Shown: positions 50,763 through 63,040 of the stretch, in pieces
Position numbering within the stretch: the stretch's first letter is position 1
How the letters are laid out: every line of letters begins with the position of its first letter
Assembly: GCA_028564675.1 (NCBI GenBank)
Contig: JAOVVO010000340.1
Span: forward strand, 1-64,000
Length of the DNA stretch: 64,000 bases
Direction: 5' to 3'
From: Onchocerca lupi
Lineage: Eukaryota; Nematoda; Chromadorea; Rhabditida; Onchocercidae
Made by a program: the position numbers and the translations under genes
The notes under the pieces: generated by a model
What the model was told of the DNA's origin: nothing
Seen by the model: the letters and a program-made list of their open reading frames with translations, nothing else
Databases searched by the model: none

Positions 50763-53700
50763 AGATCAACATAACGACGATTAAGCTATAAAAATATAAT
50801 AAAATCAACAGTGTTGGAAAAGCACTATAAAACAAACAAATATCCTACTGACTATTTTATTTGCATAAATTGCATGCTTTATAAAAGTACCTGATTCTGA
50901 AGTCATTAGTTCCTGATAAATTCAAGATTATTTGGTTTTAAATCATGAAGTATTTTTTGCTTGATTTTGTAAGGTTTAGAAGCATATTTTCAAATTTCTC
51001 GGCAAATACTTAACACGATTGCTTAGCATATTTGGAAAATAAAATTTTCTTTACTTATTGTATACTATTCGATTTTAAAATACTGCTTCACTGCGTCAAA
51101 CAAATTTTGGATTGGAAAACAGCCTACATAAGTAGAATTTATGCAGCTATTCCAAAACAAATATAAAAGTGATTTTTTGAAGCTACTGTAATTAATTTCT
51201 CTTACCTCCTTCGAACATTCTGGCTGCATTTTCAGTGCTCCATCCATCTTGCCTACCTCTTCACGGAGGTTTTCCATGCCATCTTTCAATGGATCATTTT
51301 CAGAACAGGGCTTAAACACAAAGAATAATGAAATTTCAGGTGAGACAGAGAAAATATATATCAATAAAACTTTTGCAAAAACTATTATTTTTTCAACTGT
51401 AAAAAAATCTGCTTAAAATAAAAAAAAATCCTGAAAAGATTCATCAAGATCCATAAAAAAAAATCTGTAAATTTCAGTTGGTTATATATCGGATTCAATC
51501 AATATATAAAATAGTAACACAGAGGAAAATTACCTTTTTATATTTTGTTAGAAATGGAAATCCCGCGCTACGCAATCCCTGATAACGGCATATATGCAAA
51601 GGATTCATTCGCTCTCCTGAACAAAAAAAGTAGAAAATTTTTTGAATTTTCCTTTCAATTTTTATATCAGTGCATTTTCTTATTAAAACTGCTGAATGGT
51701 TATTTACTCTGTAATTCTAACAGTTCCGACAGGAACTATGTTTTACGCTAAAGTACACGGCTTTCATGATTCTCGCTTTAGAGTAAAGCGCACTACTAAA
51801 AGCACAAGCTTCATGAGTTACTGGTCTAGCTGATCATCAAATATTTCTGCTCTCTTGTCTTTTATTCGTCGTTTTAAATTTCAACTCATTTCATTTTAAA
51901 TTTCTAATTCACACTTTGTATTTAACTTAAATTCAATTTTATTTTATTTATTTTCACTAATTTTATTTATTTCTCTTCGTTTTTCATTTGTTTCTTTTCA
52001 CTAATATGTTCATTATTCTAATCGGATGCAATAACAATGTTTTTAGTTTAATAACTTGATTGCCGAAAATATAATTACTATTTATGACAGTTTAAACCAG
52101 CAATCTATTATTCTTTATTTTCTATACTGATCTCAGAAACCTTTGTAAAAACTGATATTTATTCATAAAATACAAAGCTATGTCTAAACAATTCTTTTCG
52201 TAAACAACGAAATTAACTCTTGCAATAAATATTTTGTTAAATAATAAAAGCGCTTCATTAGTAATAATATTACTTCCTTTGAAGTGCAAAACTCGCAGTA
52301 ATTTTCGTAAAGTAAAAAAAAATTCTTAAACAAATATGAAAATAAAATAATGGACAAAAGCGAAATCAATAAAAATTAAAGATGGAATTGAAAAATACCT
52401 CGTCCCGTATCGGAAATATTGGACGAAACTGTTGGTGAAGTGTAATCAAAGAATACCTCGTCCTGTATAGAATCTATACTTGATGCCACTGCAGAACCCT
52501 TCAAATATCCTATAATTAGCATAGAATGCTTGATTCTACCAAAGTACTGAATCTTTTCTTTTTTTCCACCTCTTTCTGTCTCTATTTTCCTCTTTATTAT
52601 ACTCTTAGTTCCTAAAATTCGGTTCAAAATTCGAAATAGAATTTCTATGAAAATATTACGATGAAACAACATGTCTATATTAAATTCTTAGAGTGTTTCT
52701 AACATTATTAATCAAATTTCGCTTCTAGTCTAGGGCTTCAAAATCGCAGCAAACTTATGCCTTTTCTTCCACATCTTCATGTTCGGTAAGAATTTGCATT
52801 TGAATTTCTGATTTCACGACAGGAACTACAGATGCATCCTCTGATGGTAAATGAATTGTTAGGCGACTCTGAAAATCGATTATGTTGGATCAGTTCATTA
52901 ATTCGAAACAGTTCAAACCAATCTAAGGCATGATATCGAAACTTTTGGGATAAACATTCTGGACGAAATTGAATCACTTTCAAGGCGCTCACCTTTTTAA
53001 ATGAAGAAACTTCTACTTTCTCTTCATTCTGTTTTTTAGGCTTATTCATATTCATCTTGTGATTTTCAAAACCAATTTCTAAGACTGTAGGCATGTCATT
53101 TGCTATAAAAATAAATGTGACATATTATTGAGAAGCAAGAAGTTTTAATAAAATTCCAATGAAAAAAAATAATACATTCCAATAATTTGACAATCTTTGG
53201 TTAATTTGAAAAAAACTGAAACTTCAGAATCTTATAACTTTCGAAGAATTCTTGAGAATGGAAATTCCAAAATTACAAAAGAAAAGATTACTTATTTTCA
53301 GTGCGACAATAACATTCGAAAATAAAATAAAAAAATAGAAGGCAAGAAAGCAGGTACACAATTTTGCAAAAGAAACTACCATACTAATTAAACAGCAGAG
53401 CTAATGAAAGTCACGAAACTTATGGAAATTTTTTGGGGAATGTAACAAATTGATAAATTCAATTAATATTTTATATTATCAAAATTCAGTCGAAGCATTA
53501 TTCTTACCAGCGAATGTATCTACAGCCGGTGGTCCAATTCTAATGTGAGCAATGTTTCCAGTCTGTTGATTTGAAAATGGTGCAAAACTGCTCGATACTG
53601 ATCGACCACGTTTCACTGTAGCATAAGTCTTTTTTGGTCTCAATGTTCTCCTTGAAAAAAAAAAAAAGATAAACTGTCTGGTTTTCAAGATACGAGACTG

Positions 53701-55929
53701 AAAACCATGGAAAAAAAAAGAAATACAATGATAGAAGTAGTAGCTTTTAAATTCCTGAATGCTTTTGCTACTTTTAGTAAATTACGTTTAAAAATTAAAA
53801 ACAGTCACGACTCAATCCTCATTACATTACATAACAAAAAAATAAGCTTACATATACCATCTAATGTAACAATCATAACAATACATTCCGTGAAAGCCAA
53901 AAATTAAATCTAAAAATTACACTACTGTATAAATGAGAAATAAGAACTGCAACCTTTGTATCATCGCAGAAATCCTGTCATAAGCTATTTTCATAACACT
54001 GTCACGTCGTTCCAGTTGTTGAGTAAGTCGGCTTCCACGGCTTTCTACAGATCTGCTTCTAGAAAATGTTTCCTGAAAAATTAATCTTTTGCAAAAAAAA
54101 AGAAAAAACTCTTGCTATGAACAATAAAGTTGGAAAATAAACTTTTCTTGAGAGTTTTATGAAGATTTTGAGGAATCAAAATTTCGCTCATGATCTTTTC
54201 TGAGCCAGTGAATACTTGTAATTTATAGTCTTCACAATTCTTTTGCTGCAATATTTCAAAACTCACAGCAGTACCAACTGTAGATGCCATGAACACAGTT
54301 TCACGTATTTCGCTCTGTGGTGTGATACTTTTCGATGGTGACGAAATATCGACGAGATCATCGAAAACTGAAGGTATATCTGTATTATCATTATTTCTAT
54401 TATAATACTTCTGAATTATCAACATTTCTGGCGTAATAATTTTGAAGGGTTTAAATTTGAAAATATTTTTGAATGGCTGAAAGTTAATTCATAAACTAAT
54501 ATTTGTAAGCAGTAAACAGAAAAGTTGAAACAAAATTCACATAAAGTCATAAATTAATCAAGTTATCTCCGATATTTGATTACAAATAACTTTTCAATTG
54601 TAAATTATATTGTTCAAAAAATGAACATCATACTGATTTTCCATAAAATAAAATTACTGCTAGGCGTATCTCTTCATAGATACGATCACTCCAAACATAT
54701 AAATTCAAGTGATGGCTATTAAAACTAACATACTTTGTTGTTTTAATTCTTTCATCATGATATCTTTCGGATTCCCATAATGTTTACAGATGAAGCGTAA
54801 TCGGCGGCAGCTCCATTTTGGATCTATGGGTGTACCAGTTGATGATTGGCAGTTTTCTGACGATGGAACCCCAAAAAATTTCGCTGTCCCATTTGAGATC
54901 GTGTCTCGAATACTGAAACCATTACTAAGACTGAAAAATAAGAGTTATTTATTTGAAAAACGTAACAAAAATCTCGATCTCATTCAGATTTAATTAAAAA
55001 CAAAAAATATCCACTATTTTTCATCATCTGCAAGAAAGCCAAATATTTGGAAATTCTAGAGAGATTAGAATTTGCCATCGACTTCTCAGACATCTTCAAA
55101 ATATTTTTTTAATGTCTATCAAATAAATATGATCGAGATAATTTAATTTAAAAAATAAAGTTTTGTCAGGCGAAATTCCACAGGAAGTGAGACTTGGAGA
55201 AGACCATATATTAATTTTTTGTAATGTGATGGACATTCATGACGAAAAGGAAAAGATTACAGAAATAGTGGGGTAGGGACAAAAGCTGAAAAACTTCCGT
55301 CTCAAATAATATATAAAACCACAATTAAAAGCAACATTAAAAACAACAAAAAATGGTTTTTATAAACCAAATTTCAGATATGCACAAATTCTAAGTGCTA
55401 AAACACAAAAGCTTACCTTTGTGCACGACTCAAGGGTGGATAATTTCTCGATTCCTTTAATGAATTAGAGGACGATGGGGGAAATCGCATGCCCTGTAAT
55501 TCATTTAAATAGTAAATTAGAAGCATAGACAGGAAAAAAAATGTTTGGACCATTATTCAATAATTTATTCATCTGAAAATCGAACATGTGAATATAACTT
55601 GAGCACTATTGATAAATTCAATACTTATCCTTTATATCGATTATTACAAACGCATTTTGCATGAATTTTCGGTAAAGCTAAAAGACTTCTTATCTGTGAA
55701 ATTTTGTCATTGATTTGATGCATTAAATGTGTTTGGCAAAAAATTAAATGTTTTGGCATACCACCGGTGTAGGAACGTAATAATCTGCTGGATTGCTTAG
55801 ACTCTTGATGAGCTTCTGTTGAGCTGGCCTTGAAACTATATTCGCACCTTCCGTATCGTATCTCGCATTAATATTTTTCAGTGGCAGTGAGAGACGGGTA
55901 CGGTCTGGTCTACCAGACATCTTTTTCAT
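45302..55929 (-). CDS. iRhom (inactive rhomboid, RHBDF family)
   Basis: About 26 exons on the minus strand: 55762-55929, 55417-55493, 54734-54930, 54267-54427, 53954-54072, 53508-53650, 52993-53102, 52761-52868, 52399-52462, 51534-51616, 51206-51310, 50891-50912, 50645-50682, 50015-50065, 49847-49966, 49358-49506, 48987-49173, 48384-48545, 47946-48034, 47789-47852, 47395-47565, 46802-46902, 46521-46668, 46298-46368, 45966-46105 and 45302-45528. The model gives 1024 aa. The long cytosolic N-terminus has SIRDTISNGTAKFFGV. TM1 follows RPFFTYW (about 572). The Cys-rich iRhom homology domain has HLGAKFTPC, CEITGRPCC and DYCDFVEGYFHENATLCSQ. The rhomboid core has HAGIIHC, GPAGSHVG (about 883) and DNWAHLFGF, and the tail has CIPYTDHFC. 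The active-site serine is Ala (GPAG). iRhoms reside in the ER/Golgi and control trafficking of EGF-like ligands and ADAM17-type sheddases. The ends of exons at 54267 and 52761 are the least certain. Confidence 0.94.
49619..49700. repeat. Near-perfect 38-bp foldback in an iRhom intron
   Basis: The arms 49619-49656 and 49663-49700 are reverse complements, with a 6-nt loop (CGTTCA). The 16-mer accgttcagtacttag is also directly repeated at 49605-49620 and 49655-49670. It lies between the exons 49358-49506 and 49847-49966. Confidence 0.9.
50701..50760. repeat. 60-bp homopolymer A tract (T on the gene strand)
   Basis: Uninterrupted A60 on the + strand. On the iRhom strand it is T60, ending 18 nt before the acceptor of exon 50645-50682, so it extends the polypyrimidine tract. 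The true length may vary or be an assembly estimate. Confidence 0.85.
50891..50912 (-). other. 22-nt microexon of iRhom
   Basis: Minus-strand ATTTATCAG| opens and |GTACTT closes a 22-nt exon (gaactaatgacttcagaatc plus ag). It enters in phase 0 and leaves in phase 1. It is exactly what is needed to connect the phase-0 end of exon 51206-51310 with the phase-1 start of exon 50645-50682; without it the frame does not close. Confidence 0.65.
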
Positions 55930-57060
55930 TCAAATTTCTGGACTAAAAATATTTTGAGAAATATTATATCCTAATCATATGATTAGATTAAAGTAGTATT
56001 AATGCAATTTATTCTACATGCTAAATGCATATGACATCAAAGAATACATAATTTATCGACTTATTATAAAGAAGTTGACATGTGATTTCTGCTATGAAAA
56101 CTTGAGAAAAAGAGAAAAGAAGATAGACGAATCTCAAACATTTCTCTATGAAAAGAAACTGTTTATTTATGCGAAGGAATGTTCAATATTTGATTTAAAA
56201 AGAGATCTGGACTATGAACTATTCTCTGAAATGAGTGCATAAGAAGAGATCAGTGAGAGAGATGAAAGAATTATTGACAGAAATTTGTAGAAAATTAAGC
56301 GGAAGAAAATAGAAAGTGATGTGTAAACGTCGACATAGATGTTAATGGATAGGTTTAGTCATAAATATCAAGGTTATCATGAAGCATAAAAGGTCACCAC
56401 TATACGTTAAGAATGGCAGGACGCGTCAACAGTACACGTGAAGAATGGCAAGATGCATCAACACTACACATAGAGAACGACAAGATGCGTCAGCAACAGT
56501 TCATCTAAACTTCTTCAGCCGTCTGACAAGCCACAAAAAATGGCCCGTTATATCTCGCACATTCATTGGTTTTATTTGGATGTGAACTTTTCGTCGATGT
56601 GATTTTCATCAAATTCTCTGCACTCTCTTCTTTATTCTTTCATCATTATTATCATTATCTTTCTCACTATACTATCAAATTATACTGCCATCAATATTAT
56701 ATCATCATTGTGATCTTCCACCACTGCCGCTGTTACCATATCATCCACTTTCATTATAATTATTAATTTATCGTTAATTACTATTACATTGCTATCATCA
56801 TCACTACTAAATTGCTGTCATCTTCACTATCATATCGCTATCGTAATCATCATCATATTGCCAATACCATCATAAACTTAATCCGATCGGTATTATTCGA
56901 TGCAGTACTTCTTTTCCGGCGAATTAAAATAATGGAATTTTTTGATCCATTGCATCGATAAATCGCTATTATTTCAGGAATGTAAAGATAGTGATAGTCT
57001 CTAGCTGAGATGAAGTCGATAAAGTTGAAATGGTTTCATAGAAATGCATATAATATCCGA
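55930..57060. promoter_or_regulatory. Divergent intergenic region between iRhom and GFM2
   Basis: About 1.1 kb between two head-to-head genes, so it should contain both promoters. Just upstream of the iRhom ATG, the minus strand reads TTTTTAGTCCAG, a plausible trans-splice acceptor. The region holds a 3 x 32-bp minisatellite and an imperfect (ATC)n stretch at about 56638-56880. No TATA-like element can be singled out because of AT content. Confidence 0.55.
56410..56505. repeat. Three-copy 32-bp minisatellite
   Basis: Copies at 56410-56441, 56442-56473 and 56474-56505, each opening agaatggca(a/g)ga or agaacgacaaga and containing a (g/a)cgtca or gcatca core. Divergence increases along the array. 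Its GC content is above that of the surroundings. Confidence 0.8.
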
Positions 57061-58710
57061 ATGCTATGCACTTACAAACCACGGAAGCCAAAAGGTTAAT
57101 CTCTTTGCTTTCATGTCATTTCAAAAGGTAACTTTCGTGTCGCTACCAGTTAAGACATTCCTTACTATACTAATTGGTTTTGTGTCTCTATATAATTATT
57201 CGTCGAAATGGTCGAAAAACTAAATTAATTCACAAACTGTTATGATTTATTAATTAATATTTGCTTCTCGCTCGTCACTTTTTCTTGATATCAACAAATG
57301 GGTCAAAACTTTTGCAAAATGTGGATTCCGGCTTTTCTGACAATTCGAGTCTTATAAGCTTTTTCATTCTTTAACTTTTTCGGCATCAGCTGAGGTATAT
57401 CAGTGGAAAAAACTACTAAGAAAATATGCACATATCTCCAGAAATAGTCATCTAACACAAGTTGTTTATTTTTGGAAAAATTGCTAGTAAGAAATCTTTC
57501 TTTAATAAAGATAAAAATTTTTCATCAATCACTGGATAAGTCTGTACTTTATTATTCAAAAATTATAATGATACAGCTGGGATAGACTCGTTTCAGGTTC
57601 AGTTTCGAGTAAGGCAGTGAATTTGGATGTAGATCAGAAGTTGATACGTAATATTGGCATTATTGCGCATATTGACGCAGGAAAGACGACAGTTACGGAG
57701 CGTTTATTATATCTTGCTGGTTCAACAAAATTTTTGGGAAATGTTGATTCTGGTCTGCTCTTATTTTTTTAAATTTATTTCAAGATATAAACATAACTGG
57801 GATCTAAAAGCAAAAGCTAAAATGGATAATTTCAGGAAATACTGTAACAGATTTCATGGAGTTAGAACGTGAACGAGGTATTACAATACAGTCTGCAGCA
57901 ATAACATTGTTTTGGAAAAAACATAGAATCAATTTAATTGATACTCCTGGACATGTCGATTTCACTTTAGAAGTATGAGAATTTGAATGAAATTTAATTC
58001 TCAATGCAGTATGTTTTCACTCTTGCTACAAGAATCATTGTTGCTGATCAAATCATAAATTGAAATTATCTCTTGACTTGCATAGAATAATTTAGAAAAT
58101 ATGAAACTATGGAAAGTTCATGATACAATTCTTTATCAGATTTAAGTCATTTTTTTCATCCATTGTTGAACTGCTTATTTATTACAGGTTGAAAGATGTC
58201 TTCGCGTATTAGATGGTGCTGTAACTATTTTAGATGCATCAGCCGGTGTACAGGCACAAACTATAACTGTTTGGCGACAAGCGAAGAAATTTTCTATTCC
58301 ATCGGTTTTTTTCATAAATAAAATGGATAAACAAACTGCAGATTTTCACAGATCTATTGATTCGATAACTGAGAGGTTGGGACTGAAAAATCCTATCAAC
58401 GTATGTTTTTTTTGATTGTTCAAGTTTGCATGCTTGTAATTTTGAATGAGTCAAGCACATGCTTTCTTTTCGTTTCTTCAACTAATTTAATTCAAGTGTA
58501 TTATCTTTTTTTAGATATAACTGGTTTTTCTAGGTTTGTATACCCATTGCATGTAAAGATAAGCATGTTGTGGAGATTGTGGATATAATCAACAAACGTT
58601 ATTTGCATTTTGACTTAGATGATGAAGCGCGATGGATCGATTTGAAAGAAAACTACTCCCAGTGAGTTGTTTCTGTGGGTGAAATTTATTATATGTGTTT
58701 TGCATATATG

Positions 58711-58744
<34 letters not shown>

Positions 58745-59261
58745 CATATATAATATATATATCGTTAATGATTTATATATGGGGAATATTATGAAAATTC
58801 CAAAAAATAGAACCATAACTTAATTAATAATTGTCGCATGTTTAGTTTTGAGCAAATGATGACTGCTCGCGAAGAAATTTTTTCAAAATTGGCGGATTTG
58901 GATGATCGTTTTGCTGAAATATTTTTGGAAACCAGCAGTGAGAATAACGCTCTGAATGTAGAAGCGCTTAATGCTATGCGACGACTTACACTTGCTCATC
59001 AGATTATTCCGGTAGCTTGCGGATCAGCATTAAGGTAGATTGTGTCTTGATTTCACTGTCTAAAGTAGAATAAAAATGTTATAGTAATAGTTTTGCAGAT
59101 GTGTACAAAGTGTCAGTCCAATTCTTGATTTGGTGGTGAGCTGTTTGCCATGTCCGACAGAGAAAAATAGTTTTGTTAATAAAGTCTTTGGCAACGATTT
59201 AAGTGCCCTAGTATTTAAAGTTAGTTAATATTGATTTAATTTATCATTCTCAACTTCTTGA

Positions 59262-59298
<37 letters not shown>

Positions 59299-62200
59299 TA
59301 AGAAAAGTTGAAGATCTGCTATATCATTTTTTCAAAAGTATATCCGCGATCTTAGTTCGGATTATCTGATTTAGACCGGTCGAATTTTAATCAATCAATT
59401 CTCACTTCCTACTGCTCTTCCAAAGGAACTTTTCTTTTAATTTATTTTAATATGTTGTTAGAGATGTATGGTTCAAGTTTTCACCTGTTGTTATTTTATA
59501 TTATACAATTTTGATTTCTATGAACAAGTGGTATTAATCGGTCAAACTTCTAAATTCATTTGATGATTGACCCAATAAATTATAAAAAATTTTCAAGCTC
59601 TAGGAAATATGAAGAGAAGTTATTCGTTTTAAGCAGAAAAAAGATATTAACATGTTTCTACGTCTCATTCATCTGCTCATATTAGATATTATAGATTAGA
59701 CATGATAAAAAGCTTGGACAGCTAACCTATGCACGTATATACACCGGTGAAATCAAAAATATGGATTCTTTGTACAATGCTAATAAGGGCAGTGTAGAAA
59801 ATAAATTTAATGTTCATATTCCACATAGTGATCAACTCGAATTGACTTCATCTGTCAAGGTTTAATTTTGAGATTTTTCTTTATTATTTACTAATTTTCT
59901 GATTGTAAAATATTTCTTGATTGGATTATTAAATTCATATTTTTGTTTCTAAATTTATTCATCTTTTCTTATCCTTTCATATTTTTGATTGGAAAAATTT
60001 TTTTAGTTTTCCGTTAGTGAATTTAAGAAATAATTTAGTAAAGATAAAACTTGTGCCTATGATTTTTATGCTATTTGAAATGAAAAACTATGTTACTACA
60101 GGCAGGAAATATTGCTGTTCTGACAGGTATGAAGTCTACAGTTACGAGTGATACACTTGTTGCAAGCAAAAAAGCGGCTGAAATTGCAAGTGAAAGGCGT
60201 CGGAAGTTGACCGATAAAGATCTTGCTGGAGTTTATAATTTGTTTTTCAAAGCTGTAGGTTTGATTCTCTATTGGAGTTTAGGAAAATTTTGTATAAGTT
60301 TCATTATTTTCGTGAAATTTTTAAAGTTTTGAAGTATTTGGTGGCATGATCTGATTTTAATCAAATTTCACGTAGTTCTCAAAGAACAGAAAGCAATTCA
60401 ACTATTTTAAAGTCTGCAGGTCATCTTGAACATTCAGTTGATCCCGTAAAATCTATTTTGCTAACGGATATTGAAGCACCTGATCCAGTTTATTTTTGCA
60501 CTGTCGAGGCACCATCTGAAGCATCTAATGTGAAGTTTGAAAAGGTAAGAAGTTAAGATTTTTATTCAATCATTTCTATATATTCATTGTTTGCATTCGG
60601 TGGAATTTCTTGACATTTTTATGGAATTCAATTTCAAATTTTCATTTTTTATTTAAATTTTCCAATGAAATGATAAGTTTTGGAGTTAATTAAAAATTTT
60701 CAACGTACTATTTTGTTTTTGAGTCTAAGTAACTTAGGTTCGCAACATACATTCTACTAATATTATGAAATCCTACATCAAAAATGTGACTCAGTTACTA
60801 TTTCTGAACTGAATGCTTTATAGGCATTGCAAAAGTTAGCAATAGAAGATCCATCATTACAAGTAAGGTATGACAACGAATTAGGTCAAACGATTATTGG
60901 TGCAATGGGAGAATTGCATATTGAAGTTATCAAAGATAGACTTCAGCGTGATTATGGCTTGAATGTTTTCATGGGACCGTTACAGGTCTTGAATCCTTCC
61001 TTTGTTAAACTATTAAAAGATAAGAAATAAATTTTAGAACAATTTCGGAATTCAAAATTCGAAGAAGTTAAGCTTTGTACTAATATGCTTAATGAAATTT
61101 TGTTATAGGTGGCTTATCGCGAAGTCATTGACAGTGAAGTTACAAATACCACAGTTTTGAATGCTACATTTGGTGACAATGAATTGAAACATGAGTGCAA
61201 AATTACTTTTACTATTAAACCGAGCAGAGATAGCGGGAAATTTAAGCAGGTTACACTATTATTTTACATCGCAAAGTATAATGTAAAGGGAATAGTTGAT
61301 TGATGAATATGTTAAAGAACTTTTTGTAACTTTTGTATTTCATTTATGATTTTGTTCCCCTTTCAGTCAAATTAAAAGTTCTTGACATTATCTATTTATT
61401 TTAAAATACTAATGCTCTGTGTAAGATCCTTTTATATACTGCCAACAGTTAAATTGTTCTGATTGAATAAGGATGTTTGGGACATTTTTATTCCGTACTT
61501 ATTAAAGAAATATCAGCTAAGCATTAACTAATGAAATTTTCTTGATTATACGATACTTCTAGTTGGAATTAAGATGCTGAAATAGCGGAATATTGGAATA
61601 GCCCAAGAATTCAGTTTACTGTTTTTTGTAAATAATGTAGTTATCCATTGCGTATAATCAAGTATCAGTCTGTCGGAAATGATTGATTTTAGCCAAAATA
61701 CTGGTTAAGCTGTTAATGAAATTACCAACATTATATATAATGAGTAGTGAAAATAAAGTATTGAAGATCATTGACGGAGTTCGAAAGTGCACATCATTTG
61801 CATTGTTTTATTTTTGTTGCTTATCAGTCTTTAATGATATAAGATTTAGGTTGTGGTACTCTTGGATGATAATAATGAGTATGCGGGTGTTGGCTTATAT
61901 GAAAATTGGCTGAATGCAATTAATGAAGGCTGTACTAATGCTCTGTGCACAGGACCATTGGCTGGCTTTACAGTTTATGATGTTGCCGTGATACTAACAG
62001 ATTTTGTGACCAGCGGAAAACGTTTGAATCCTTCAGTAATATCCGCTGCTGCCAGTAAGTGTGTAACTGAAGCTTTGCAAAAGGCAGGTACACATTTGTT
62101 GGAGCCTATAATGAATATTGAGGTATTTTTGAATTTTTTCTTTTGTCTATTCCTTGAAATTTTTTTTTCTTTAATTTCTAAAATTTCCAAAGTAGATAAA

Positions 62201-62558
62201 AAATAAGTTTGCATTGAGCATACTGAAAATAAATATTAAGTTAAATGCAATAAACATCTTCGAAGCATATTTGTGACTATTTTAGGTAATTACAACAGGT
62301 AAAAGATACGCAGATATGACACTGCAAGAAATCTATAAGCGAAGAGGCATTGTGTCAGAGTCTGGAATAGAATGTATTGGTGATACATATGTTGTCCGAT
62401 GCATTATGCCACTTGCTGAATTACAAGGATTCTCCAAAAATATTCGAATTATAACTTCTGGATATGCAAGTATTCATCTGGAAACAGGTGGGTATCAAGA
62501 TGTAAGCGAACAAAGACAAAAGGAAATCGTAAATCCAATCAAGTTCGGTTATCATTGA
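57061..62558 (+). CDS. GFM2: Mitochondrial elongation factor G2 (ribosome-recycling GTPase, GFM2)
   Basis: Exons: 57061-57094 (tentative), 57597-57752, 57836-57972, 58188-58400, 58534-58661, 58846-59034, 59099-59219, 59695-59859, 60102-60258, 60390-60544, 60824-60985, 61109-61249, 61850-62122 and 62286-62558, giving about 767 aa. GTP-binding motifs are clear: G1 AHIDAGKTT (about 35-43), G2 region ERERGITIQSA, G3 DTPGH, G4 NKMD and G5 CGSALR. Domain IV/V motifs MGELHIEVIKDRLQRDYGLN, GPLQVAYRE and LEPIMNIE place it with EF-G2mt. In animals EF-G2mt works with mitochondrial ribosome-recycling factor to split ribosomes after termination. The first exon is weak: MLCTYKPRKPK is basic and fits the phase, but it is short for a transit peptide. 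The junction at 60258/60390 is also uncertain (alternatives GCT|GTAGGT at 60254 or an acceptor nearer 60374). It is transcribed divergently from iRhom. Confidence 0.93.
58704..58751. repeat. (TA)n with flanking inverted repeat in a GFM2 intron
   Basis: 'tatatgattta' and 'taaatcatata' flank a (TA)n core, so the whole block can fold back on itself. It lies in the intron 58662-58845. Confidence 0.8.
59264..59295. repeat. (TA)16 microsatellite in a GFM2 intron
   Basis: Pure TA dinucleotide run between exons 59099-59219 and 59695-59859. Confidence 0.9.
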
Positions 62559-62994
62559 TTAATCCTTGGGTTTAGTAATGTTGGAAATTAACCATGTGTG
62601 ATCAATCTCGCTCTCTATAAGAAGATTTGTTATTTGTTAAATTGTTGATTATAATGACTTTTATTTTGCTTTATTTTTTATTCCCATTCTTTCCTATGAA
62701 CTTTTTTATATACTATATTTATGTTGTGTGGTAGAAATAGTATTATAATTCATTCAGTAGATATAATAGGAAAGGATGAATATTCGTAATAAAGGATGTC
62801 TCGTTCCAATTTGTTTTGTGATAATTCCATTCAGATGCATTCTTTGTGCGTTAACCACGTAGCCGATATGTATGGAAATCAAATAAATTCAAGTTCTATG
62901 TTTATTTACAGAAGTATAATTGTTAAAAACATATTCATATTTTTATATTTTCATGTATTCATTGTGTAATTCCTTTTAGAGCAGCAGAAAAAAA

Positions 62995-63040
<46 letters not shown>

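Noticed and set aside
56566..56880. Histidine/isoleucine/tyrosine-rich frame upstream of GFM2
   Set aside because: A product of the imperfect ATC/ATT triplet repeat, not a protein.
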